DNA of 64,000 nt from an uncultured Pirellulaceae bacterium. GTDB taxonomy: Bacteria; Planctomycetota; Planctomycetia; Pirellulales; Pirellulaceae. Of this stretch, positions 47,330 to 56,365 are shown piece by piece. The first letter of the stretch is position 1. Every line of letters starts with the position of its first letter. The stretch lies in assembly GCA_938084685.1 (NCBI GenBank), contig CALKGE010000011.1:124001-188000 (forward strand), in the 5' to 3' direction. Below the pieces are notes generated by a model. That model was not told where the DNA came from and searched no databases. It saw only the letters and a list, made by a program, of their open reading frames with translations. Made by a program: the position numbers and the translations under genes.

Positions 47330-49150
47330 TTATTCAATCGACTCAATCATCCTCTGCAAGTCAGCTGTTAACAAATTGATCCTTGAGGTCATTTCATTAC
47401 GAGTCCGTTCGAGATCTGCCAGCATTTCTGCCGGTTCATAGGCAAACAGATATACTTTGATCTTGGGCTCCGTGCCTGAAGGCCGCATCGCAACATAGTT
47501 CCCTGCTGACGCAAGCTCGAAGAAAACAAGGTTGTCTGTCGGACCAGCAAACCGCTCGGTCTGACCGTCGCTTTTCGTCAGCTGGTGAGTTTGATAGTCT
47601 CGCCGGGCAGTCACCTGTATTCCGCCAAGCATCTCAGGCATGGACGATCGCAAATGATCCATCACACGGTTCATCCGCGCCATCCCCTTGCTCCCTTCCA
47701 TGTAGACCGTCATCAAACTCTCCTGGTGATAGCCAAACTGCCAGTACAAGGAGTCCAGATATTCGTGCAGTGACTTTCCTTCAGCCTTGAGTTTGGCCGC
47801 CAGTTCCGCAAGCATCATACTGGCCACCGCGCCATCTTTGTCCCGACAGTAATCGCTGATCATGAACCCATGAGATTCCTCCGCGCCATACACAAAATGT
47901 TGCGGGCCACCTTCATCCAGAGCACCAGCAATCCATTTAAATCCCACCAGCAAATCACTGCGCGTTTTGATACCATAGCTATCGCCAATCCGTTCCAGCA
48001 TCCGCGTGGTCACGAGTGTGGTTACCTGGAAACTTTCCTCCGTTAATTCTCCAGCTTGCTGCAGGGATTCAAGCCGATAAGCTCCTAACATGGCGCAGAG
48101 TTGATTTCCATTGAAGATTTCCCAACGAGCATTCTCTTTCAGATTGACCGGAGCAGCACATCCCAGGCGATCTGCATCAGGATCGGTCACTATGACCACA
48201 TCAGCCGACTCTTGCCGAGCATACTCAATAATCGGAGCGTAGACTTCCACGTTTTCGGGGTTGGAGACATTTCCGGCAACGTTGGTGAAATCTGGATCTG
48301 GTTCGGCATGATCAGGAAATTGAATAACCTCTTCGAATCCGGCTGCCTTCAAAACGCGGGGAATCACCCTGCCTCCGACTCCCTGCAAAGGCGAATAGAC
48401 CAATTTGAGGTCACGTGGACCGGGCTGCCCTAAACGGACCACCGTCTGTTCAAACGCGGTATCGATTTCTTCGGTACAAATAACAATACGCCCATCTGCT
48501 ACCGCCATGTCAAAGGCAACAGAGTCAATCTCTTTTACATGCTTCATCACTTCCTGAATAATTGCCTCATCATGGGGAGGCAGTATTTGACCACCCGTTG
48601 ACCAATACACCTTCACAGCGTTGTCCGACGGAGGATTATGGCTGGCGGAAACCATAATTCCACAATGACACTCTTTGTATCGAACCAGAAACGAAAGCTG
48701 AGGCGTGGCCCGAAAGTCATCCAGAAAATAAACCTGAAATCCACTGGCCACCATGATTCCGCTGCAAAGTTCAGCAAATTCTCGGGAACGATGACGTGTG
48801 TCATAGGCAATAGCACACTTTAGCTGCTCCGAACCAAACTGGGATTTAACATAATTAGCCAATCCTTGGGCGCTCTCACCTATCGTTCGATCATTAATCA
48901 TATTCGATCCAAATGGATACATTTTCCCACGACGCCCACCGGTACCAAATTCCAGCACCTTCCAGAAGGCATCGTCCAGCTCTTGCCATTTCTCCTCCTG
49001 AATGTGTGCCATCATTGCTGACACATACCTGGCATACGGGGGCGAGGTTAGCCAGTGACGCAGATTCTTTTCAGCAGACTTCGAAATCTTCCCATCCGCG
49101 GATGCTTGCTCAACAGCTTTCACTAGCAGCTGCAGGTCGATGATGGTCAT
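47330..49150 (-). CDS. Phosphoglucomutase/phosphomannomutase
   Basis: 606 residues of the alpha-D-phosphohexomutase family. The catalytic phosphoserine loop is GIMVSASHNPPSDN, the metal loop is VTDPDADRLGC, the sugar-binding loop is YGAEESHGF, and the phosphate-binding end is AMRPSGTEPKIKVY. The length and opening match PgcA/PGM2-type enzymes that interconvert sugar 1- and 6-phosphates. This supplies nucleotide sugars for glycans. The gene converges with the zinc-ribbon gene, only seven bases apart. Confidence 0.9.
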   Translation of the reverse strand: MTIIDLQLLVKAVEQASADGKISKSAEKNLRHWLTSPPYARYVSAMMAHIQEEKWQELDDAFWKVLEFGTGGRRGKMYPFGSNMINDRTIGESAQGLANYVKSQFGSEQLKCAIAYDTRHRSREFAELCSGIMVASGFQVYFLDDFRATPQLSFLVRYKECHCGIMVSASHNPPSDNAVKVYWSTGGQILPPHDEAIIQEVMKHVKEIDSVAFDMAVADGRIVICTEEIDTAFEQTVVRLGQPGPRDLKLVYSPLQGVGGRVIPRVLKAAGFEEVIQFPDHAEPDPDFTNVAGNVSNPENVEVYAPIIEYARQESADVVIVTDPDADRLGCAAPVNLKENARWEIFNGNQLCAMLGAYRLESLQQAGELTEESFQVTTLVTTRMLERIGDSYGIKTRSDLLVGFKWIAGALDEGGPQHFVYGAEESHGFMISDYCRDKDGAVASMMLAELAAKLKAEGKSLHEYLDSLYWQFGYHQESLMTVYMEGSKGMARMNRVMDHLRSSMPEMLGGIQVTARRDYQTHQLTKSDGQTERFAGPTDNLVFFELASAGNYVAMRPSGTEPKIKVYLFAYEPAEMLADLERTRNEMTSRINLLTADLQRMIESIE

Positions 49151-49333
49151 GTGTTCTCAACAATTCCCGAACAGGTTTGCGTTCGTTAGCGTGTCAGGTC
49201 TATCAAGTATCTATTATGGTACGGTGATCCGAAGCAAATAGTTTTTGCAATTCGTGGCCGGGGTAACGAGGCCTCCGTTCTTTTGTACAATACGCTATTA
49301 TCTAACCAACAACCTTACGGCGAGCATACCCCA

Positions 49334-50332
49334 ATGACAATGAAAGCAGCTTATATCACTGAATGTGGCCCCCCGCAAAACATTCAATATGGAGACATCG
49401 ATAAGCCTGCTGCAACCGGTAAACAGGTTTTGGTGAAGGTAGGAGCTGTTTCGCTCAACCCGGTCGATACCTACATCCGCAACGGTGCCAACTACTGGGA
49501 GTTACCCAACCCCTTTGTCGTCGGATGTGATCTGGCCGGTACGGTCGAGGCAGTTGGAGAAGACGTAACCCGCTTCCAGGTCGGTGATCGGGTATGGGGA
49601 ACCAACCAGGGACTGCTTGGGCGTCAAGGAACCTTTGCGGAGTACTGTAGTGTCGACGAAGACTGGCTTTATGCCACCCCTGAAGATGTCTCCGATGAGG
49701 ATGCCGCCGCCTGCTCGCTGGTCGGTGTTACCGCCCACCTGGGACTCTTTCGGGATGCCCGTATTCAGGCCGGCGAAACGATTTTTGTGCATGGTGGCAC
49801 AGGTGGAGTTGGCGCGATGGTGCTGCAAATGGCCAAGCGTGCCGGAGCTCGTGTGATTGCTACTGCCGGTTCTGATGAAAAAGCGCAACGCTGCCGGGAA
49901 CTCGGTGCTGACGTCGTCATCAACTACAAATCGGAAAACGAATTAGAAGCTATCCTCCGGGAAGCTCCTGGCGGAGTCGACGTGTTTTGGGAAACATTGC
50001 GTGAACCCAATCTGGAAGGCATCGTGTCGGTCATGAAGGAACGAGGTCGAATCATTATCATGGCCGGACGTGATGCTCGCCCTGAATTCCCCGTTGGCCC
50101 GTTTTATGTAAAATGCCTGCAACTGTTTGGTTTTGTGATGTTTAAGGCTTCTGCAGAAGAACTGCGCGCCTGTGCCGACGACATTAACACGTGGCTGGCA
50201 GACGGATCCCTGAAAGCCCAGATCGGCAAGGTTTTACCTCTCTCAGAAGCCGCCAGCGCCCACCAGCTTCAGGAAGACAACACGCTGGGAAAAGAGGGGA
50301 CCCTCGCTGGAAAAATCGTCCTCAAACCCTAA
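49334..50332 (+). CDS. NADPH:quinone oxidoreductase-type zinc-independent alcohol dehydrogenase
   Basis: 332 residues of the MDR superfamily. GroES-like N-terminal part (VSLNPVDTYIRNGANYW, GCDLAGTVEAVG), then a Rossmann domain with VHGGTGGVGAMVLQMAK. No structural or catalytic zinc cysteines are seen, as in quinone reductases and QorA. It probably reduces quinones or alkenals with NADPH. The ATG at 49334 is preferred; a TTG at 49283 adds 17 residues. A weak hairpin follows at 50339. Confidence 0.88.
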   Translation: MTMKAAYITECGPPQNIQYGDIDKPAATGKQVLVKVGAVSLNPVDTYIRNGANYWELPNPFVVGCDLAGTVEAVGEDVTRFQVGDRVWGTNQGLLGRQGTFAEYCSVDEDWLYATPEDVSDEDAAACSLVGVTAHLGLFRDARIQAGETIFVHGGTGGVGAMVLQMAKRAGARVIATAGSDEKAQRCRELGADVVINYKSENELEAILREAPGGVDVFWETLREPNLEGIVSVMKERGRIIIMAGRDARPEFPVGPFYVKCLQLFGFVMFKASAEELRACADDINTWLADGSLKAQIGKVLPLSEAASAHQLQEDNTLGKEGTLAGKIVLKP

Positions 50333-50356
50333 ACAAAACCCGCGAAATCTCGCGGG
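50331..50356 (-). terminator. Hairpin with T-run on the minus strand after the quinone reductase
   Basis: CCCGCGA (50339-50345) pairs with TCGCGGG (50350-50356). The T-rich run TTTTGTTT follows it only on the minus strand, so as an intrinsic terminator it would act on antisense transcripts. On the plus strand it may just protect the 3' end. Confidence 0.35.
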
Positions 50357-50410
50357 CAACGGTCATTTTCCCCGAACGGTTTTCCTCCGCTTCCTGATGA
50401 GAAAGCTGTA

Positions 50411-50440
50411 TTGACCTGTTTTTCCAATCCCCCCTATACT
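50411..50440 (+). promoter_or_regulatory. Sigma-70 promoter before the isomerase gene
   Basis: TTGACC (50411-50416), an 18-base spacer, and TATACT (50435-50440). Transcription would begin near 50447, giving a leader of about 110 bases. Confidence 0.65.
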
Positions 50441-50446
50441 CAACTC

Positions 50447-50530
50447 ACCTCGAGGGCGGTTTGCGCGCGTAACTCCGAAGGGGAAGCAGCAAGGCAGCGG
50501 AGGGGCGATAGCAGTCCCTTGGCGATCAAA
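50447..50530 (+). ncRNA. Candidate structured leader or small RNA before the isomerase gene
   Basis: A GC-rich stretch with nested pairing: CGAGGGC (50451-50457) with GTCCCTTG (50514-50521, one bulge), TGC (50462-50464) with GCA (50511-50513), and CTCCG (50473-50477) with CGGAG (50498-50502). The apical part contains CCGAAGGGGAAGCAGC then AAGGCAG, strikingly like the 3' half of the signal recognition particle RNA tip, but the conserved 5' strand of that tip is not present. The class is unresolved. Confidence 0.3.
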
Positions 50531-50557
50531 TGGAATTGATTGATTAAGGAGCATCCG

Positions 50558-52615
50558 ATGAGTGGCAAGGAAAGCCAGACACAGGATAAAACAAGTCAAG
50601 TTGAAAAAAACGAATCTGCTCGATCTCTACGTCGGTTCATTATCAGCATGACAGCCGTTGGCCTTTTGGCGGTCACGTATGTCGCGCGCTTGTACTGGTT
50701 TTCTCCAGACGAAGCTGATGCACAGCAAAAGCCCGCGCAGTTCCGAACTCCTCAAACGGCAGCGCCAGTTAACACGACCCCCAAGCCGGCCCCCACGAAT
50801 ACCACCGCCCAGTCGACTTCCAGATCAAACACCTCGCAACCTGCGAATACGAACCGAGTCGCTCCAGCAAACAGGACAACACCGGACACTGCTTCTGCAA
50901 CCAATACCAAAAAACTGAAAGTGGTCGCGCAGGTCAATGGTGAAAACATTTCCCGCAACGAACTCGCCCAGGCCTGTCTGGATCGGTACGGAAAAGAAAC
51001 ACTGGAGGGCTATCTGAATAAACGACTGATCAAACAGGCTTGTGAAAAACATCAAATCGTTATCACCGGCGAACAGCTGGATCACGAGATTGAACGCATG
51101 GCCAAGAAGTTTGGTATGTCCGTGGATCGCTGGCTGACAATGCTGCAACAGGAACGAAACATTGCACCTGATCAGTATCGCAACGAACACATGTGGATCA
51201 ATCTGGCACTGCGACAACTCGCTTCCCGGGAAATCGAAGTCACTCCAGAGCAACTCACAAAAGCCTTTGAATCCGAATTTGGACCAAAAGTCAAAGTACG
51301 TATCCTTACCCATTCAGATCTGGAGACGATTACGCAACTGCGTCAGCAGGTAATCGACGATCCTGAGCAGTTCGGAACATTGGCCAAAGAACACTCAGAA
51401 GATCAGGCCAGTGCTAGTGCGCGCGGTTTGATCCCTCCTGTCAGTAAACACATGGGGGACCCAAGTCTGGAAGCAGAAGCGTTCAGCCTCGAAGAAGGAG
51501 AGATATCTGAACTCGTGAAAATCGCGAATCTGTATATCCTCATGAAATGCGAAAAACGTATCCCTTCCACGTATATCGCACCGCAGTTCAAAGCCGATGC
51601 AGAAGCTCGTCTACGTGACCAAATCCGGGAAAGGAACCTGGAAGCCGCCGCTGGTCGTATTTTCCAGCGTCTGCAGACCGAGGCCAAAATTCAATCGATC
51701 TACGAGGATGCCTCGCTGAAAGAATCTCATCCTGGCGTCGTTGCCGTTCTCAACGGCCAGCAGATCACTGTACGAGAATTGGCCGAAGAATGTATCACTC
51801 GTTACGGAGTTGATGTACTGCAGGGTGAAATCAATCGCAAGTTACTGAAACAGGCTTTGGAAACTCAAAACAAAACCGTAGCACAGGAAGATATTCTGGT
51901 CGAAATCAAGCGCGCTGCAGACTCACGGGGATATATCGATGAACAGGGGAATCCGGACGTCAAAGAGTGGCTCAAAGCGGTCACAAGTCAGGACGATGTG
52001 ACCGTCGATATCTACGTCAAGGATGTGGTCTGGCCATCAGCCGCACTGAAAAAACTAGTCAGTGATGCGGTAAAGATTAGTGACGAAGACCTGCAACGTG
52101 GTTTTGAATCAAACTATGGACCCCGCGTGGAAGTCATGGCGATCGTGCTCAATACACAGCGTCAAGCCAATATGGTCTGGGAACTGGCCAACAATAACTC
52201 CAATGATTACTTCTTTGGACAGCTTGCCGAACAGTATTCCATCGAACCTGTTTCGCGAGCGAACCAGGGTAAGGTACCTCCCATTCGAAAACATGGAGGA
52301 CAACCGGTTGTCGAAGAAGAAGCATTCCGTCTCAAAAAGGGAGAGCTTTCGGGAATCGTTGCCGTCGGTGGAAAATATATCATCATGAGGTGCATCGGAC
52401 ATACTGTGCCGGTTGTCGACTCCATCGATGACGTACGCGACGAATTGACCAGCTTTCTTTCAGAACGAAAAATCCATAGTGCCATGAATGTGAAGTTTGA
52501 TGACATCCGACAGCAGGCCGATGTCATTAACTTTCTGAGACCGATCATCCCGGCCGCAAATAAAGGTCTATCGCCTGGTGGTAAACTATCAACACCCCAA
52601 TTGTTCCAAAAATAA
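50558..52615 (+). CDS. Tandem parvulin/SurA-type peptidyl-prolyl isomerase
   Basis: 685 residues. One membrane anchor (about 25-45), then a low-complexity Pro/Thr/Asn/Gln linker to about 125. Two similar modules follow. Each has a SurA-N-like helical part (NGENISRNELAQACLDRYG near 130; NGQQITVRELAEECITRYG near 400) and a rotamase-like part (SEDQASASARGLIPPV; then SIEPVSRANQGKVPPI). The modules are probably an internal duplication. It likely folds exported or envelope proteins. The ATG at 50558 has AAGGAG six bases upstream. Confidence 0.8.
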   Translation: MSGKESQTQDKTSQVEKNESARSLRRFIISMTAVGLLAVTYVARLYWFSPDEADAQQKPAQFRTPQTAAPVNTTPKPAPTNTTAQSTSRSNTSQPANTNRVAPANRTTPDTASATNTKKLKVVAQVNGENISRNELAQACLDRYGKETLEGYLNKRLIKQACEKHQIVITGEQLDHEIERMAKKFGMSVDRWLTMLQQERNIAPDQYRNEHMWINLALRQLASREIEVTPEQLTKAFESEFGPKVKVRILTHSDLETITQLRQQVIDDPEQFGTLAKEHSEDQASASARGLIPPVSKHMGDPSLEAEAFSLEEGEISELVKIANLYILMKCEKRIPSTYIAPQFKADAEARLRDQIRERNLEAAAGRIFQRLQTEAKIQSIYEDASLKESHPGVVAVLNGQQITVRELAEECITRYGVDVLQGEINRKLLKQALETQNKTVAQEDILVEIKRAADSRGYIDEQGNPDVKEWLKAVTSQDDVTVDIYVKDVVWPSAALKKLVSDAVKISDEDLQRGFESNYGPRVEVMAIVLNTQRQANMVWELANNNSNDYFFGQLAEQYSIEPVSRANQGKVPPIRKHGGQPVVEEEAFRLKKGELSGIVAVGGKYIIMRCIGHTVPVVDSIDDVRDELTSFLSERKIHSAMNVKFDDIRQQADVINFLRPIIPAANKGLSPGGKLSTPQLFQK

Positions 52616-52645
52616 GCTATCCTGAAAGTCATACCGACTATCTGA

Positions 52646-52683
52646 TGCTCGAACCAGATCCGTCTGGCTCGAGCATTTTTCTT
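52646..52683 (+). terminator. Terminator after the isomerase gene
   Basis: TGCTCGA-A-CCAGA pairs with TCTGG-C-TCGAGCA, a 12-pair stem with one symmetric A/C mismatch and the loop TCCG, followed by five T. Confidence 0.9.
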
Positions 52684-52714
52684 TCCCTTAACGCACCATC
52701 GACAGGTATGCATC

Positions 52715-53518
52715 ATGACCGACCCTTTGTTTTCCGTTGCCGATCAGGTTGTCATTATTTCAGGAGGTAGCCGAGGTATCGGCAAGGCGATCGCCCAGGG
52801 CTTTGCTGTTCGAGGGGCGCATACAATCGTTACTGGCCGTGACGCAGCAACACTCCATGAAACCGTGCAGGAGCTTACCGAAGCGGGAGCCACGCACGAA
52901 GTGATTCCGCTGGTCTGCGATGTCTCGAAATCGGACGACATTACCAATCTCGTACAAAGTGTGACCGAAAAGTTTGGCCGTATCGATACACTTGTCAATG
53001 TAGCGGGAGTCAATCGAAGAAAACCAAGCCTGGAAATTACCGAAGAAGACTATGACTTCGTCATGAATATCAACCTCAAAGGTGCCTATCAAATGTCCTG
53101 TGCTGTGGGCAAAGTGATGATTGCTCAGCAATCCGGAGCGATCATCAATATTGAATCGCTCAACACACTGCGACCGCTGAAAAATGTACTACCCTATGCC
53201 ATGAGCAAGTCCGCACTCGGCCACATGACGAAAGGGCATGCCCTCGAATGGGGTGAACATGGTGTACGTGTTAATGGACTTGCACCTGGATTTATTCTCA
53301 CCGACCTGACTCAGAAACTGTGGTCCCTGGAACAAATGCAGCAATGGGGCAAGACGAATACGCCTCAACGGCGCCTGGGAACCCCCGCAGACATGGTCGG
53401 CACAGCGATTTTTCTGGCGTCCAATGCCTCCGCCTTTCTTACAGGACAAACGATTTACGTTGACGGAGGTTACACCTGTGGGTGGAATTGGCCCATTCCC
53501 GAAGGTGGTGGACAATAA
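52715..53518 (+). CDS. SDR-family oxidoreductase, gluconate-5-dehydrogenase-like
   Basis: A 267-residue classical short-chain dehydrogenase. The cofactor motif is ISGGSRGIGKAIAQG (about 15-29), the NAG motif is changed to NVAGVNRR, and the catalytic site is YAMSK with the serine in NIESLN. The end YVDGGYT is typical. The substrate is unknown; gluconate or polyol oxidation is common in this branch. A second SDR follows after about 107 bases, so a pair may act in one pathway. Confidence 0.8.
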   Translation: MTDPLFSVADQVVIISGGSRGIGKAIAQGFAVRGAHTIVTGRDAATLHETVQELTEAGATHEVIPLVCDVSKSDDITNLVQSVTEKFGRIDTLVNVAGVNRRKPSLEITEEDYDFVMNINLKGAYQMSCAVGKVMIAQQSGAIINIESLNTLRPLKNVLPYAMSKSALGHMTKGHALEWGEHGVRVNGLAPGFILTDLTQKLWSLEQMQQWGKTNTPQRRLGTPADMVGTAIFLASNASAFLTGQTIYVDGGYTCGWNWPIPEGGGQ

Positions 53519-53625
53519 TAATACTGCTGACAATTCGATACCAACACGCTCTCCACGACGGACGAATACTCACCAGGCACGACCTTTAATTTGCAAACAC
53601 TTCACTTTTTGAAAGCGGTCACATC

Positions 53626-54399
53626 ATGGATCTGGCAGGAAAAGTAGCCATTGTAACCGGTGCATCCTTTGGTATTGGACAGGCCGCGGCCATCGCACTG
53701 GCCAAATCAGGAGCTGATGTTTATTGTGGTGACATTGCCACCAACGACGAAAACGAAGAGCTTTTCGCGGAACTGGGAATCTTTCAACGTCCCTGTGACG
53801 TAACGGATGAATCCGATGTGATCGGTCTGATCGAACAGGCCGTATCACCGTCAGGCAATCTGAATATTCTCGTGAATAACGCCGGCGTAGGACTCGTCAA
53901 ACAGATTCCGGACGTCACGGAAAGCGAGTGGGATCATGTGATGGGCGTCAATCTCAAAGGCGCATTTTTATGTTGCAAACATGCTATTCCTTATATGCAA
54001 CCCTCAGGCGGTTCCATCATTAATCTGGCCAGCAACGCAGGGTTACTGCCACGCGCTCATGACCCTGTCTACAGTACCAGCAAAGGTGCGTTGGTCGCCT
54101 TCACAAAAAGTCTGGCCCTGTGCCACAGCAAGGATAGAATCCGAGTTAATTCCGTTTGTCCTGGTCCGGTGGGGGAAACAAGAATGATGCTCCGTGATTT
54201 GGAAGCCAGCGGAGATTTTGAAGCTGCTTATCAGGCAACCATGGCCGCCAGCCCAATTGCTCAGGCCGAAGGTCGAATGATTCATGTCGACGAAGTCGCT
54301 GCCGCTATCCTGTACCTGGCCAGCGACGAGGCTCGTTTTGTGACCGGCACGGACATCGCTATCGACGGAGGAAAAAGCCTGGGCGTACCTCCTGAATAA
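53626..54399 (+). CDS. SDR-family oxidoreductase
   Basis: 257 residues with VTGASFGIGQAAAIAL, NNAGVGL, the serine in INLASNAG and the catalytic YSTSK. It ends in IAIDGGKSLGVPPE. It is not of the DprE2 type; the wording is that of ordinary FabG-like dehydrogenases. It converges with the AftB-like gene, 18 bases apart. A role in the same sugar pathway is possible but unproven. Confidence 0.8.
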   Translation: MDLAGKVAIVTGASFGIGQAAAIALAKSGADVYCGDIATNDENEELFAELGIFQRPCDVTDESDVIGLIEQAVSPSGNLNILVNNAGVGLVKQIPDVTESEWDHVMGVNLKGAFLCCKHAIPYMQPSGGSIINLASNAGLLPRAHDPVYSTSKGALVAFTKSLALCHSKDRIRVNSVCPGPVGETRMMLRDLEASGDFEAAYQATMAASPIAQAEGRMIHVDEVAAAILYLASDEARFVTGTDIAIDGGKSLGVPPE

Positions 54400-54417
54400 T
54401 CGCCCTGGCGTTCCAAC

Positions 54418-56352
54418 TCATTGCTCGTTGGCCGTGATGACGGATACCGAAAAATGAGGAGTCGGTTTTTCCAATACGAGCGGTAGCAGTGACTTACGCA
54501 CCCACAAGGTGCATCGCCGTTGAACTGCCCCGTCGTCGGATCGCTGAACCAGCTCCACCGGTGCGTACTGTGCAAGGAAGCGAGGATCCTCATCTAATCC
54601 CTTGAGAGCTTCGATCCAAAACTCATTTCCCTTACTAAAGGGAAACACCTCGGCACGAGAAGTCGGTCTTTTTCGCTGACTTCTGGGCGCGAACAAATCA
54701 GGGGATAATTCAAAAAATGTGTCCTTATGAAATGCCGCATGGTTTTTGTTCCCTTTCCGATCTCCCTGACTGTGAGCCATTTGAACATTATTGAGTCCCA
54801 GCATATCCAGTACGGGACCTGCATACGTGTAACCAACTCCACCTGTCGTTAAGGTACCCAAACTGAGTCTGCCAGTCTCACCCGCTGATTGCTCGCTGAT
54901 TTCATCATTCCATTGATTTAGCAACTCTCCCAAATGTCGGCCACCTAATGCCAGCTGAAATTCATTCATCAGCGTAGGCTGTACCGTGGGCGATTGAAGC
55001 AAGGCAGGCCAGGGAGGAGTCTGAGCAAGTAACATTGTCCCAGCCAATGCGACCGTCGTCAGACCCACGCGGATCGGCTTGCGCATCGTAGGCAGAGATT
55101 CAATAAGTAGATATTTACGGAAAAAGTACAAACCGATGATTCCCATCAGCGGCCAATACGGCTGAAAAAAGCGAAAGTAATTAAAGTGATCTCCGCCAGT
55201 AAGAATCGGCGTTACCGCCCCCAGCAGCGTGATGAATGCGAGCATCGTCACTGCCTGTTGCGTCGACCCGGCGGCATTCCCATCCTCAGGTTTCCAGGAA
55301 GTACCAAGGCCCCTGATGAGAGCCACGCCACAAAGCAAAAATGCAAGTCCGGCCCAGGGTTCCGCTTTAACAAACTCACCTAAATAACCAAAGCCCAGTT
55401 TCAGGTTGTAGAAAAAGTCCGAAGAGACTTTGGCGTAGTACGTATTGGGTAGCAAATAGCCAAAATAGAAATACCGGCAAACAGTGATCCCGACCACAAC
55501 TGCAAGAAACGTGAGCAACTGAAACTTGACTGCCCCCACGGCCGCGGTAACCCGATTGCCCTGTTTGACTCGAGCCACGGCAACAGCCCCAATCCAGACC
55601 AAACACAAGTAATAGGATTCGGGTCGCGTCAGCAGCATCAGTACGATCCAAGCATGTAATGAGCCTGACGTCCGTTGAGGATGCAGTGCACTGGAAACGG
55701 CCGCGACCGACCCAGCAGTAAACACCAGCGTCCATAAGCCGACATCCATCATCGTGACAGTCGTCCAGATGACAAAGCCTGGACTGCCAACTACCCAGAC
55801 CCACAACAGGATACTGGCTGCCCAGTTAACAATTCGCAGCTGCCTGACTGTTATCGAAGACTCGTCTGGCAACCTCTCCCGAGCCAGACCATGCAGAAAG
55901 GCCTGCAACGTCACCAGAACTCCGCACATGAACAATGCATTCATCAGCAGGACATAAAACTCAATGTTGGTAGTCACCAGCATACCGACAGTGCAAAGCA
56001 GCATAAACAATGTCGAAGAATAACCTTCCACAGGCTGCCCACCCGCGTAATAGACGGCGCCATGACCTTCTGCCACATTTTTGGCATACGTAAAAAAGAT
56101 ATTGGCATCATCGATCCCAGCACCAGCCATATTCAGTCTGCTTGACCCGCTGGCACCCTCAACCGGGACCTCGTACACTTTCAAAGCGACAGCAATGGCC
56201 AGGAGTGTCACGACAGCAGAAATCGCAATTCGCACATTCAGCAGCGGCACGTCGGACTCTTCTTTATCTTCAGTCCTCTGATCCTGATGTTCTTTTTTTC
56301 GTCGTAAGCTTCGCTCGTGCTTGCGCTGCGAATATGTTTTTTGTTTTGCCAT
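54418..56352 (-). CDS. AftB-like polyprenyl-phospho-arabinose glycosyltransferase (GT-C)
   Basis: 644 residues. A basic N-terminus (to about 35) precedes about ten membrane segments and a soluble C-terminal part. Near residue 80, after the first membrane segment, GIDDANIFF and GGQPVEGYSST match the Asp-Asp loop and following stretch of mycobacterial AftB. TGGDHFNYFRFF matches its GGDFMHGR region, and GPVLDMLGLNN matches its RVIDQIGLVN. AftB moves D-arabinofuranose from decaprenyl phosphate to cell-wall glycan. Here the acceptor is unknown. I start at the ATG at 56352, 13 bases after the DprE1-like stop. Confidence 0.65.
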   Translation of the reverse strand: MAKQKTYSQRKHERSLRRKKEHQDQRTEDKEESDVPLLNVRIAISAVVTLLAIAVALKVYEVPVEGASGSSRLNMAGAGIDDANIFFTYAKNVAEGHGAVYYAGGQPVEGYSSTLFMLLCTVGMLVTTNIEFYVLLMNALFMCGVLVTLQAFLHGLARERLPDESSITVRQLRIVNWAASILLWVWVVGSPGFVIWTTVTMMDVGLWTLVFTAGSVAAVSSALHPQRTSGSLHAWIVLMLLTRPESYYLCLVWIGAVAVARVKQGNRVTAAVGAVKFQLLTFLAVVVGITVCRYFYFGYLLPNTYYAKVSSDFFYNLKLGFGYLGEFVKAEPWAGLAFLLCGVALIRGLGTSWKPEDGNAAGSTQQAVTMLAFITLLGAVTPILTGGDHFNYFRFFQPYWPLMGIIGLYFFRKYLLIESLPTMRKPIRVGLTTVALAGTMLLAQTPPWPALLQSPTVQPTLMNEFQLALGGRHLGELLNQWNDEISEQSAGETGRLSLGTLTTGGVGYTYAGPVLDMLGLNNVQMAHSQGDRKGNKNHAAFHKDTFFELSPDLFAPRSQRKRPTSRAEVFPFSKGNEFWIEALKGLDEDPRFLAQYAPVELVQRSDDGAVQRRCTLWVRKSLLPLVLEKPTPHFSVSVITANEQ

Positions 56353-56365
56353 GCTTCGATTCAAA

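Noticed and set aside
53626..54399. SDR as DprE2
   Set aside because: Its motifs are those of ordinary FabG-like dehydrogenases, and it is convergent to, not within, the UbiA-DprE1-AftB operon.
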